From Planctomycetota bacterium (GTDB lineage: Bacteria > Planctomycetota > Phycisphaerae > WQYP01), in the NCBI GenBank assembly GCA_021852275.1, contig JAJZNX010000097.1:1-40386 (forward strand): a stretch of DNA of 40,386 nucleotides, read 5' to 3'. Below are positions 17,853 through 26,496 of the stretch, piece by piece. Each line of letters opens with the position of its first letter. Within the stretch, counting starts at the first letter, position 1. The translations under genes were made by a program, and so were the position numbers. The notes beneath the pieces are model-generated. The model saw only the letters and a list, made by a program, of their open reading frames with translations. It had not been told where the DNA came from and ran no database searches.

Positions 17853-18530
17853 TTATCCGCGGGCCAGGGCTTTACCGGCTGTGGCCCACTTGAAGCCGCG
17901 CCGCATGATAGTCAGGTGCGGTTCGTCCGCAACAACTTTGGCGTCATGCCCCACGGAAGAATAAAACACCCGCCCCTTGCCGTGCATTTTGGTCCATACC
18001 ACGGGCATCTCGAAAGCCCCGTTAGCCAGGTGCGGGCCGGTGGTATTGGGCGCAGGCATGCGCGAAACGGCCAAGATTTTGATGCACGGGTCCACGTGCA
18101 TGTAGTACAGCTCGCTTAGCACATGAAAATCTCCCAAGCCGGTGGTGATTTCATGCTGGGTATCCCGAATGTTGACCGTGTAGGGTATCTGGTTGCCCGG
18201 ATGGGCGACAAACTGGCCGCCCACCATAAACTGCCAGCCGCAATCTTCGCGGAAAGCATCGCCCATGCCACCGTGGCAGCCGGCAATGCCCACACCGGAT
18301 TCCACCGCGGCGCTGACCGCCTGTGATTGCGGCCCGGTAATTTTGCCCATGGTCCATACCGGCACAATCAGATCCAACTTTTTGAGACGCTCTACATCAT
18401 TGAAGGCATCAAGCGTATCACTGACCTGCACATGAAAGCCCTCCTGGACCAGCACGCTGCGAAAAATTTCTCCAACTTCTTTCGGTTGGTGACCATCCCA
18501 GCCACCATGCACCACCAATGCTTCAAACAT
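17853..18530 (-). CDS. ThuA-like domain protein
   Basis: The 225-aa protein fits the ThuA (trehalose-utilisation-like) fold, a class-I glutamine-amidotransferase-like Rossmann domain. The opening strand is 'EALVVHGGWDGHQP'. The elbow region is 'GVGIAGCHGGMGDAF'. 'GGQFVAHPGNQIPYTVNI..TQHEITTGLGDFHVLSELYYMHVDP' and 'MPVVWTKMHGKGRVFYSSVGHD' are the typical ThuA core and end. TAGGAGC precedes the ATG. Such proteins sit in planctomycete sugar-catabolism clusters next to oxidoreductases and hydrolases, but their reaction is poorly defined. It is convergent with the 185-aa gene (60-bp gap) and divergent from the URO-D-like gene. Confidence 0.88.
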   Translation of the reverse strand: MFEALVVHGGWDGHQPKEVGEIFRSVLVQEGFHVQVSDTLDAFNDVERLKKLDLIVPVWTMGKITGPQSQAVSAAVESGVGIAGCHGGMGDAFREDCGWQFMVGGQFVAHPGNQIPYTVNIRDTQHEITTGLGDFHVLSELYYMHVDPCIKILAVSRMPAPNTTGPHLANGAFEMPVVWTKMHGKGRVFYSSVGHDAKVVADEPHLTIMRRGFKWATAGKALARG

Positions 18531-18558
18531 GAAATGCTCCTAAAACAACCGACACAAA

Positions 18559-18586
18559 ATCATAAGAAAACGCCATGAGAACGCAA
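18559..18586 (-). promoter_or_regulatory. Candidate promoter for the ThuA-like gene
   Basis: On the minus strand TTGCGT (18586-18581), 16 nt, then TATGAT (18564-18559), about 28 bp upstream of the ATG. Visual match. Confidence 0.45.
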
Positions 18587-18687
18587 GTCCATCGTCTGAG
18601 GCTATAGACGTTCCAACGTCGGGCGACAAAAAGCAGGCCGTGGCACCGGGTCTGCGGCCAAAGAGAGCCTGGCCAGAAAAAGCTTTC

Positions 18688-18716
18688 TTGCCAGATGGGG
18701 TCCCGCACCTTACAGT
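18688..18716 (+). promoter_or_regulatory. Candidate promoter for the URO-D-like gene
   Basis: TTGCCA (18688-18693), 17 nt, then TACAGT (18711-18716), 32 bp before the ATG at 18749. Together with the ThuA promoter it makes a compact divergent control region of 218 bp, a likely place for a shared regulator site. No clear operator palindrome was seen. Confidence 0.45.
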
Positions 18717-18748
18717 GAAGCAATGCAAACATAACCCACCGGGGGCGC

Positions 18749-20056
18749 ATGATGAATCCATCCAAATCAAAGCCCACCACTCCAGTGCCCACCGATACAC
18801 CGGCAAAAATCAGTACAAACTCCCATCAGATTCTGCGCAGGCTGGCAGGCCAACTGGCGTGCATCGCCATGACACCGGTTCATGCGGAAACATCGCGGCT
18901 GTGGACCAGACTCAATGATTTAAAGTCTGTACGTCCCATGGTCTGGATCAATGAGATTCCATGGCACGAGATGAATGTGAATGAAGAACTCACCCTCCAC
19001 TGCGACGAGCCATGGGCACAGCAGCAGGAATTTCGCATGCGGCGGCTTTTGTATCAATGGCAACATCTGCCGGCAGACATGATCATCCGTGATTATCTTC
19101 CCTGCCCGCTGGTGATTCAGAACACCGGCTTTGGGCTGGAAGAGGATGTGGATAGCATCAGCACGGATGCCGCCAACTCCATCATCAGCCGTCGCTTTCA
19201 CCGGCAGATCATCAACCCGAAGGATCTTGAGAAAATTAAGCCGGCGGTGGTACACCATGATGTGGCCGCCACGGAAGCCAACTACCAGCTCATGTGCGAA
19301 GTCTATGCCGGCATTATGCCGATACGTAAAGAAGGCATCAAGCACATCTGGTACACCCCCTGGGACAACCTGATCCGCTGGTGGGGTGTGCAGGATGCCA
19401 TGCTGGATCTGGTGGATCGTCCGGAAATGGTTAACGAGGCCGTGGCACGCTGCGCCGCTTCCATGCATGCCGGGCTGGATCAGATGATTGCCCAAAATCT
19501 GCTATCGTTGGGAACGGACAACACCCGCGTAGGCTCCGGAGGTTACGGCTACACCACGGCTTTGCCAGGGACGAATTTTGATGCTGCGCATGTACGGCCA
19601 ATAAACAATTGGGGCTGTTCCAACGCGCAGATATTCTCTGAAGTTTCACCGGAAATGCACTGGGAATTCGCCCTGCGACATGATATTCCGTGGCTCCAGC
19701 GCTGGGGGCTTAATTACTACGGCTGCTGCGAACCGTTGGATTTTAAGATCGACATCCTGCGCCGCATACCCCGGCTGCGCAAGATATCCATGAACTATCG
19801 TATTCGACTCAGCCGGGCGGTGGCCGTGGTGGGGACCGATTACGTGTTTAGTTACAAGCCCAACCCGGCACCACTGGCTGAGGACCGCTGGCGGCCGGAC
19901 GTCGTTCGCGACGAACTTCGCCAGGTACTGGAGCAGACTCGCGGTATGCACGTGGAAATTATCATGAAGGATATCTCCACTGTCCGCTACCAGCCTCACC
20001 GCCTGTGGGAATGGCAGCGTATCGCCATGGATATGGTTCGCCAGGCGGGATCGTAA
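18749..20056 (+). CDS. Uroporphyrinogen decarboxylase-like (URO-D family) protein
   Basis: The 435-aa protein resembles the divergent URO-D-fold proteins common in Planctomycetota, Verrucomicrobia and Lentisphaerae. Signatures are 'ILRRLAGQLACIAMTPVHAETSRLWTRLNDL' near the start, 'VRPMVWINEIPWHEM', 'KHIWYTPWDNLIRWWGVQDAMLDLVDRPEMVNEAV', and 'NYYGCCEPLDFKIDILRRIPRLRKISM'. It does not look like HemE. Family members with this layout are more like the corrinoid methyltransferase or catabolic branch, and context (ThuA-like, GHL6-like) also points to catabolism. Paired ATGs occur at 18749/18752. The ribosome site (GGGGGCGC) is weak, so the exact start is uncertain by a few codons. Confidence 0.82.
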   Translation: MMNPSKSKPTTPVPTDTPAKISTNSHQILRRLAGQLACIAMTPVHAETSRLWTRLNDLKSVRPMVWINEIPWHEMNVNEELTLHCDEPWAQQQEFRMRRLLYQWQHLPADMIIRDYLPCPLVIQNTGFGLEEDVDSISTDAANSIISRRFHRQIINPKDLEKIKPAVVHHDVAATEANYQLMCEVYAGIMPIRKEGIKHIWYTPWDNLIRWWGVQDAMLDLVDRPEMVNEAVARCAASMHAGLDQMIAQNLLSLGTDNTRVGSGGYGYTTALPGTNFDAAHVRPINNWGCSNAQIFSEVSPEMHWEFALRHDIPWLQRWGLNYYGCCEPLDFKIDILRRIPRLRKISMNYRIRLSRAVAVVGTDYVFSYKPNPAPLAEDRWRPDVVRDELRQVLEQTRGMHVEIIMKDISTVRYQPHRLWEWQRIAMDMVRQAGS

Positions 20057-20257
20057 ACACTGCGGTCAAGCACCACCGTCGTCATGCGGTTAAGGGCCGC
20101 GCAAAAATAACTTCACACATTCCGACTGATTTGTTTGGCCGTGGGCGTCGTTGTTCGCTCCTTACAGACCCATTGGCAAGGTATGCGCGTCGCTTACGCC
20201 TCGCCGGCAGCCAAAACTCCTGCGCCGTAAAAAACGAATTTATTTTTGCGTGGCCCC

Positions 20258-21859
20258 TTAATCCAGGTTCATGGTCAGCAGGAATTCGCGGTTGGTGGTT
20301 TTTTTCTCCAGGCGATTTTTCAGCAGTTCCATCGCTTCAATGGGGTTCATATCGGAAAGCACTTTGCGCAGGCGATAAATCAGTTCCATTTCGCGTTTGT
20401 CCAGCAACAATTCTTCCTTGCGGGTTCCGCTGGCGGCGATGTTAATGGCCGGGTACGTACGGCGTTCCACCAGGCGGCGGTCCAGATGCAATTCGCTGTT
20501 GCCGGTGCCCTTGAATTCCTCAAAAATAACTTCGTCCATTTTGGAACCGGTATCGACCAGGGCGGTACCGATGATGGTCAGGGATCCGCCTTCTTCAATG
20601 TTGCGTGCGGCACCGAAGAAGCGCTTGGGCTTCTGGAGGGCGTTGGCATCCACACCACCGGAGAGAATTTTGCCGGAGTGCGGCACTTCCGTGTTGTAGG
20701 CCCGGGCCAGACGGGTGATGGAATCCAGCAGGATCACCACGTCGCGGCCATATTCCACCAGGCGTTTGGCCTTTTCAATGACCACTTCCGCAACGCTTAC
20801 GTGGCGGCTGGCGGGTTCGTCAAACGTGGAGCTGACTACTTCGGCCTTGGTGGCGCGCTGCATTTCGGTTACTTCTTCCGGACGTTCATCTATCAGCAGG
20901 ATGATCAGATAAACATCAGAATGATTGGTGGAAATGGCATTGGCCATTTTCTGCAGGAGCACGGTTTTGCCGGTGCGCGGCGGAGCGACAATTAACATGC
21001 GCTGCCCCTTGCCGATGGGCGTTACCAGATCGACAATGCGCATGTTGACTTCTTCCGGCACTGTTTCCAGGAAAAAGCGTTTGTTGGGATGCAGCGGTGT
21101 TAAGTCTTCAAAGTTGACCTTTTCGGTGAGCACATTGGGGTCTTCAAAGTTAATGGCCTCGACCCGCAGCAGTGCAAAATATCGCTCCGATTCCTTCGGA
21201 GGACGGATTTGGCCGGTGATGATGTTGCCATTGCGCAGGCCGAAACGGCGAATCTGCGACGGTGAAACATAAATATCATCGGGGCACGGCAGGTAGTTGT
21301 ATTCCGGAGAACGGAGAAACCCGAAACCGTCGGGCAGAATTTCCAGCACGCCCTCGCCCACCATCATGCCGTTATCGGTGATGCGTTTTTTGAGAATTTT
21401 GAAGATGAGTTCCTGTTTTTTCAGGCCGATGAATTCTTCAATCTCCTCTTTTTTACAGATCTCATGAAGCTCGGCCACGGTCATTTTCTGCAGGTCAATC
21501 AGGTGCAGTTCGCTGCGTTTGATCTGCTCATATTTTTCATGGGTTTCCTCATCCAGAAATTCGTCATCGTCATCAAGGCTCACACCGTCGCCGACAATAG
21601 CCGAGCCGATCATGGCGGACCCATCCAGAATTTTTTTAGCCGCCGGAGCGACATTGCCGTTGCTGTTGCTTTCGGCACCGGCCGCCGAATCGGGCACGCC
21701 GGCCGGCGAGTCTTGCTGTTCGCCGGATGCCCGCTGGCCGGCCTCGGGGCGGTTATCCGACGCGTTCGGAATTTCTTCCTGACTCAGGAGCGGATTCTCC
21801 GGCTCCACTACGGCGGTGTTGGCGTTGGGATGCTTTTTACTTTTGGTGCTGCGTGCCAT
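20258..21859 (-). CDS. rho: Transcription termination factor Rho
   Basis: Hexameric RNA-dependent ATPase/helicase that ends transcription. The 533 aa compare with about 420 in E. coli. The extra length is an N-terminal low-complexity extension (1-115, ending in the acidic run [12 protein letters not shown]). Then come the Rho N-terminal helical domain (118-160) and the RNA-binding cold-shock-like domain (165-235, '[14 protein letters not shown]'). Walker A APPRTGKT is at 292-299, Walker B '[14 protein letters not shown]' near 317-330. '[11 protein letters not shown]', the Q-loop region '[22 protein letters not shown]' and '[19 protein letters not shown]' follow. GGAGG lies 9 nt upstream of the ATG. 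It is a single gene with its own promoter. Confidence 0.97.
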   Translation of the reverse strand: MARSTKSKKHPNANTAVVEPENPLLSQEEIPNASDNRPEAGQRASGEQQDSPAGVPDSAAGAESNSNGNVAPAAKKILDGSAMIGSAIVGDGVSLDDDDEFLDEETHEKYEQIKRSELHLIDLQKMTVAELHEICKKEEIEEFIGLKKQELIFKILKKRITDNGMMVGEGVLEILPDGFGFLRSPEYNYLPCPDDIYVSPSQIRRFGLRNGNIITGQIRPPKESERYFALLRVEAINFEDPNVLTEKVNFEDLTPLHPNKRFFLETVPEEVNMRIVDLVTPIGKGQRMLIVAPPRTGKTVLLQKMANAISTNHSDVYLIILLIDERPEEVTEMQRATKAEVVSSTFDEPASRHVSVAEVVIEKAKRLVEYGRDVVILLDSITRLARAYNTEVPHSGKILSGGVDANALQKPKRFFGAARNIEEGGSLTIIGTALVDTGSKMDEVIFEEFKGTGNSELHLDRRLVERRTYPAINIAASGTRKEELLLDKREMELIYRLRKVLSDMNPIEAMELLKNRLEKKTTNREFLLTMNLD

Positions 21860-22273
21860 GATGGCGTACCTCCGATAGATAATTACATGTTGATTTGAAC
21901 CTGAATATTATGACGTACTTCTTTTTAGTGTTGAATTTCCGCAGGTCTCAGGGGCGTTGTTGGATATTTGGATGACTCAGAAGCACTGAATTTGCCGACC
22001 GGTGCCCGTCCGTCTGTTTCAGACGCCGCACAGGATAACCCCGGCCATTTTATTCGTCCAGCGACAAGTGCCGCATTCACCAGCTTTATCGTAATTCGAA
22101 AGTTTCCCTGTTTTTTCGTCTGGGCTGGTATGAAGGCTCTCGTCTGTGTCTCTTATCGGCCATACCGGGCAATTAATACAAAGTTTCTTACACAATCTAT
22201 CGCAAGCTCACGGCTGCCGGTCCAAGCCGCAGTCCATGTTAAACCAATGCCATGGCCGCTAATGCACGTTTCT
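21860..22273. other. Intergenic region upstream of rho, 414 bp
   Basis: It contains the rho promoter candidate at 21907-21935 and otherwise no gene I can support. The 106-codon plus ORF at 21968-22288 lacks a ribosome site and a recognisable domain. A 6-bp hairpin, TTCAGC-cttta-GCTGAA (22273-22289), overlaps the coaE stop codon. It has no T-run, so it is not a convincing intrinsic terminator. Confidence 0.5.
21907..21935 (-). promoter_or_regulatory. Candidate rho promoter
   Basis: On the minus strand TTCAAC (21935-21930), 17 nt, then CATAAT (21912-21907), about 48 bp upstream of the rho ATG. The leader would be about 40 nt, too short for an elaborate autoregulatory leader such as that of E. 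coli rho. Confidence 0.45.
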
Positions 22274-22906
22274 TCAGCCTTTAGCTGAAAAATCCCGTAA
22301 AACCCAGGTAAGGATACTTCGGACCTGATTTACGCCGACGGCCACATCGCCATCGTTGTCTATATAATAATGCGCCATCTTTTCTTTTTTGTCAAGTGAC
22401 ATTTGCATCAACTCACGACGGGCCAGTTCGCCTGCATCCCAGCCGCGCTCCTTATTTAATCGATTGACTCTCGTTTGTATCGACGCTTTTACGAAAATTA
22501 TGGCGTTGCAAAGCGTATGCAGGCCACTTTCAATCAACAGTGGCGAATCCCATACAACGGCTGGGATATTGGAATCCAGCGCCGCCGTCGTCATTATTTC
22601 CTTTCGCAATTTTGCGACTTGCGGATGCAGCACGGCAGTTAGCCGGGCCATTTGGGCAGGATTGCTGAACACGATCCGGCCAACAGCCGCCCGATCTACC
22701 TGCGAGGTGCTTTTATCCAAAATGCTTTCGCCCCACCATTGTGCAAGCTGTTCTCTGACCGACGGCTGGTTTAGCGCCTGATGGGCCAGTTCGTCACTGT
22801 TGATGACCAGGCACCCCAACCGGCCAAACTCCCGGGCCATGAGGGTCTTGCCCGAACCTATTCCACCGGTCATGCCGATGATGGGTTTTGGATATACTGC
22901 GGTCAT
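22274..22906 (-). CDS. coaE: Dephospho-CoA kinase
   Basis: Last step of coenzyme A synthesis: ATP-dependent phosphorylation of the 3'-OH of dephospho-CoA. The 210-aa protein has the P-loop GGIGSGKT (14-21), 'LVINSDELAHQAL' (the substrate-binding aspartate region), 'VVWDSPLLIESGLH' (CoA-domain PLL.E motif), the lid 'RVNRLNKERGWDAGELARRELMQMS' and the terminal 'YYIDNDGD' (I.N motif). Length is normal for the family. The ATG overlaps the stop of the upstream glycosyltransferase gene by ATGA, so the two are coupled, although no metabolic link is evident. Confidence 0.95.
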   Translation of the reverse strand: MTAVYPKPIIGMTGGIGSGKTLMAREFGRLGCLVINSDELAHQALNQPSVREQLAQWWGESILDKSTSQVDRAAVGRIVFSNPAQMARLTAVLHPQVAKLRKEIMTTAALDSNIPAVVWDSPLLIESGLHTLCNAIIFVKASIQTRVNRLNKERGWDAGELARRELMQMSLDKKEKMAHYYIDNDGDVAVGVNQVRSILTWVLRDFSAKG

Positions 22907-24594
22907 TGATGGCCCATGATCTTGCCCCCCGGAAGGGCATAAAGCACCGCCACATCACCCTGTAGCGCATGACGGGAGCGGAAATATACCGCATGGCCAT
23001 GATCCTTCACCACTTGCAGCGATCCAATCCGCCGGGGAAACGATTGTCGGTCATGGCCCGGAAAAATCAGCGGCAGCACAAATGGTCGCTTGCCACATAG
23101 TTGCTCTATTTGTTTCACGTGAATGTGGTTGGCAGTGTAGTGCCGATACAAAAAACGCCGACCACTATAATAAGCAATCAGGCTAAGCCGGTCATCCACG
23201 CGCGGCACCACCACGCAAACGTTGGAAGTTGTACAGGTATTGATCCAGTTGGCAGCGTTGCGGAGGTAATGCAGACCACGCTGCGGCGCGTGGGTCAGGC
23301 TGATCAGGCCGGGCAGACAACCGAGAAAACCAATGATTAAACCAAAACCAACGGCCGCACGATCGCGGTACATTCCACCGCTGGCCGATGGATCCAAGCC
23401 GATTTCACGCCTTACCTTGGCGCACAAAAAGGCTGCCTGCGCCAAAGACAGTGCAAACAACGCCTCCAGCAAATACACCAGCACCAGCGCGTGTCGATTG
23501 GCCAAATAATGGGCAGTGCTTAACAGCCAGATCATCACCACCAGCCACAGCACAGCCCAGGATAAAACCAGCCCGCGCCACCGTCGCCGGCCCAGCAATA
23601 CGGGGTTGGCCAGTAATACACCAATCATGATGATGCCGGGAACCCAGCCAAAGGTCTCGGCAAGCTCCTGACTGATCTTAAACCATATCCCGCCACGCCA
23701 TGGTTCAAATGCGGCAATTTGTGGCGAGGTGATGCGTCCATCTGCTCCATTCAAGGCTCCAGTCGCAGGCCGCGAACCCACAATGGCTGCCGGCGGTGTA
23801 GCCACCAGATCATTGAGAACTGTGGCCTTTTTGCCGGTGAACTTGCCGATGGCCATCATGTACGGCGAACCGACCAGCACAAAGCCCAGCAGCATCAGCA
23901 GTCCGCAGGCCAATGCACAAGCCGGGCCGCGGCGCGGCGGCAACCGCCATTGCCACAGCCGAGTTAACGGCCAACCATGGTAAATCGCCAACGCCCCCCA
24001 GAAAATCAACACCGCCGCTATACCTTCGGGACGGGCCAGGTAACTAAGCCCGGCAATCATCCCGGCCACCAGCCACTTCCATCGGTGCCAGCGCAAGCCT
24101 GTCTGCATAGCCAAAAGAACAGCTCCCACCAGCAGGCTTAAAAATAACATGTCGGAAATACCATCAGCACCGTAGCCGGAGGTTTTTCGCCCCACGATCC
24201 ACAGCACCGCCGCTGCTGCAGCCGCCCACGACGGTGCCCCAAACCGCCGCGCCAGCCAAAACAGTTCCACCGCCAGGAAAGCCCCGGCCACCACGCCCAC
24301 CGCCTGCATGGCCGCAATCCAGGCCATACGCTGATTAGCCATCAGGTGGGAAAATATCGTCAGATAAACCGCGCCGCCTACCACTGCCTGCAGCGGGTGA
24401 TAGACATCCGTGCGCAGTGTATGAATGGGATGCACCGGCAGACTTTGGGCCATGACAATAAAACGCAGGCAATCGGAATTGACCACCGGCGTTACCCATG
24501 CCCGCTCCCAGCGCACTGCCAGAGCCAGCAGAAAAATCGCCGGCACCAGCCAGCGCCGGCGGTCCCATTTGCTTTCACCCTTGAATCTACGCAT
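22903..24594 (-). CDS. GT39/ArnT-like polytopic membrane glycosyltransferase
   Basis: A protein of about 563 aa with about 11-12 hydrophobic segments. The first helix is followed by an acidic loop residue ('NSDCLRFIVMAQSL'), and 'HPLQAVVGGAVYL' and 'GLSYLARPEGIAAVLIFWG' are typical of PMT/ArnT-type (GT-C) glycosyltransferases. These transfer sugars from lipid-linked donors on the outer face of the inner membrane. A soluble C-terminal part follows (about 445-563). The ORF track begins at TTG 24636; ATG 24594 (MRRFKGESKWDRRRW) or the GTGs just before it are better, with GTGGAG about 9-14 nt upstream. The exact start is open. Acceptor is unknown. Confidence 0.72.
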   Translation of the reverse strand: MRRFKGESKWDRRRWLVPAIFLLALAVRWERAWVTPVVNSDCLRFIVMAQSLPVHPIHTLRTDVYHPLQAVVGGAVYLTIFSHLMANQRMAWIAAMQAVGVVAGAFLAVELFWLARRFGAPSWAAAAAAVLWIVGRKTSGYGADGISDMLFLSLLVGAVLLAMQTGLRWHRWKWLVAGMIAGLSYLARPEGIAAVLIFWGALAIYHGWPLTRLWQWRLPPRRGPACALACGLLMLLGFVLVGSPYMMAIGKFTGKKATVLNDLVATPPAAIVGSRPATGALNGADGRITSPQIAAFEPWRGGIWFKISQELAETFGWVPGIIMIGVLLANPVLLGRRRWRGLVLSWAVLWLVVMIWLLSTAHYLANRHALVLVYLLEALFALSLAQAAFLCAKVRREIGLDPSASGGMYRDRAAVGFGLIIGFLGCLPGLISLTHAPQRGLHYLRNAANWINTCTTSNVCVVVPRVDDRLSLIAYYSGRRFLYRHYTANHIHVKQIEQLCGKRPFVLPLIFPGHDRQSFPRRIGSLQVVKDHGHAVYFRSRHALQGDVAVLYALPGGKIMGHQ

Positions 24595-24721
24595 ACCCAC
24601 CAACACGGACTCCACTGACAGATGAAATTCGACCAATACCCACAGCCCATGATAAGGCCTTCCCGGCTACGGTAAAGTCTACTGTGGCCATGGCTTGCCC
24701 GGACCGGGATTATCAAGCATG

Positions 24722-24748
24722 TTCGCATCGACGATTGCACGCTATACT
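24722..24748 (+). promoter_or_regulatory. Candidate gpmI promoter
   Basis: TTCGCA (24722-24727), 15 nt, then TATACT (24743-24748). The spacer is shorter than ideal. It lies 68 bp upstream of the chosen gpmI ATG. Confidence 0.3.
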
Positions 24749-24816
24749 CCACCGGCGTCGGCATGGTTGACCAGCGCGTCATCGGCGCTGCCAATGATTT
24801 TTCAGGAGCACTCTCA

Positions 24817-26418
24817 ATGTCTGTAAAATCCATCAAACGCCCCATGATGATTATTGTCCGTGATGGCTGGGGCGAAAACCCCCATCCGGAAATGGATCAA
24901 TGCAACGCCGTCAAGCTGGCCCGCCATCCCATTGATGATCAACTGATGCACGATTACCCCAATGTGCTCATCCACACCAGCGGAGAATGGGTGGGCCTTC
25001 CCGCTGGAGTCATGGGCAATAGCGAAGTGGGACATCAGAACATCGGAGCCGGACGCATTGTTGACCAGGAAACCATGCGCATCACCCGCAGAATTCGTAA
25101 CGGCAGCTTTTTTACCGCACCGGCCCTGACCGGTGCATTTGCCCATGCCACCAAAACCGGCGGGCAGGTGCATATTTTGGGGCTTTGTTCCGATGGCCGG
25201 GTGCATAGCGATCTGGAACACGCCTACGCCATTCTGGAGCTGGCCCGAAAGCTGAAATTTCCCGGCCAGCGGGTATTCGTTCATGCCATTACCGACGGCC
25301 GAGACACCCCGCCGCAAAGCGGTAAAGGTTTTTTAGCCGCCCTGGAAGCTAAAACCCGCGAATTCGGAATTGGCCGCATCGCCAGCGTGGTGGGCCGCTA
25401 TTACGCCATGGACCGCGATAACCGCTGGGATCGTGTGGAAAAAGCTTATGATCTATTGACCAGCCGCGCAGGTGCCCACTGGACCACCGCCCAGGAAGCT
25501 TTGGCCAACTACTATGCCAACGCCAGCGAACCTTCCCGGGCCGGTGATGAATTTGTACTGCCCAGCGTCATCGACGGCCCCGGCGATGGGGCCGTTAAGG
25601 ATGGAGATGCGGTGATTTTTTTCAATTATCGCGGCGACCGGCCACGTGAAATCACCAAGGCTTTTACGTATTCCGATGAACAATTTCGCCAGCAGCCCAA
25701 TGGCGGCTTTGCGCGAAAAGTTCGCCCGGCCAATTTGTATTTCGCCACCATGACGGCTTATGAAGAAGGGCTGCCGGTGCAGGTAATTTTTCCCAAGCCG
25801 GAAAAAATGAGCGCCATTTTGGGCATGTATCTGGCGGACGCGGGGTTAAGCCAGTTTCGCTCCGCCGAGACGGAAAAGTTTCCGCATGTTACCTTCTTTT
25901 TTAATGACTATCGCGAGCCACCGTTTACCCACGAGGACCGCAAAATGGCTCCCAGCCCCAAGGTGACCACGTACGACCAAAAACCGGAAATGAGCGCCGC
26001 CGAAGTAACAGAAATTATTTTAGCCGAGTTGGATCGCGGCACCCACGATTTTTACGTGCTCAATTTTGCCAATGGAGACATGGTGGGCCACACCGGCAAA
26101 CTGCCCGCCGCCATTACCGCCGTAGAAACGGTTGATCGATGCCTTGGCCGTGTGCTGGATAAACTTCGCAGTGTCGGCGGGGTGGCCATCGTTACCGCCG
26201 ACCATGGCAATTGCGAACAGATGTGGGATTTTGTTAATAATTGTCCACATACCAGCCACACCACCTATGATGTGCGGGCGATTGTGGTGGATGATCGCTT
26301 CAAGGGGACAAAACTTCGCCCGGGCGGATGCCTGGCCGACCTGGCTCCCACCGCTTTGGCCATGATGGGTCTGCCGCAACCACGCGACATGACCGGTCAA
26401 TCCCTGCTCAAGGCATAA
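24817..26418 (+). CDS. gpmI: 2,3-bisphosphoglycerate-independent phosphoglycerate mutase
   Basis: Glycolysis/gluconeogenesis: interconverts 3- and 2-phosphoglycerate through a phosphoserine, with two Mn ions. The 533-aa protein belongs to the alkaline phosphatase superfamily. Metal ligand D16 is in 'IIVRDGWG'. Catalytic Ser69 is in 'GVMGNSEVGHQNIGAGR'. The substrate loop is 'HAITDGRDTPP', and the C-terminal metal motifs are 'NFANGDMVGHTG' and 'ADHGNCEQM'. The start was moved to base 24817 (MSVKSIKRP), where AGGAG lies 8 nt upstream; the longer ORF-track start has no such site. Full length, no oddities. Also named gpmM. Confidence 0.96.
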   Translation: MSVKSIKRPMMIIVRDGWGENPHPEMDQCNAVKLARHPIDDQLMHDYPNVLIHTSGEWVGLPAGVMGNSEVGHQNIGAGRIVDQETMRITRRIRNGSFFTAPALTGAFAHATKTGGQVHILGLCSDGRVHSDLEHAYAILELARKLKFPGQRVFVHAITDGRDTPPQSGKGFLAALEAKTREFGIGRIASVVGRYYAMDRDNRWDRVEKAYDLLTSRAGAHWTTAQEALANYYANASEPSRAGDEFVLPSVIDGPGDGAVKDGDAVIFFNYRGDRPREITKAFTYSDEQFRQQPNGGFARKVRPANLYFATMTAYEEGLPVQVIFPKPEKMSAILGMYLADAGLSQFRSAETEKFPHVTFFFNDYREPPFTHEDRKMAPSPKVTTYDQKPEMSAAEVTEIILAELDRGTHDFYVLNFANGDMVGHTGKLPAAITAVETVDRCLGRVLDKLRSVGGVAIVTADHGNCEQMWDFVNNCPHTSHTTYDVRAIVVDDRFKGTKLRPGGCLADLAPTALAMMGLPQPRDMTGQSLLKA

Positions 26419-26496
26419 GTATCGCCCCTTCCTTGCCCGGCTATCGATTTAAGCCCCAGGCCACGCACCAGGCCACAGTCTCGGAGTAACCGCTAT

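Noticed and set aside
20246-20995. Plus-strand 249-aa ORF
   Set aside because: Entirely antisense to rho, with no domain; a codon-bias shadow.
22273-22289. Hairpin at the coaE stop as an intrinsic terminator
   Set aside because: Six-bp stem with no T-run on either strand.
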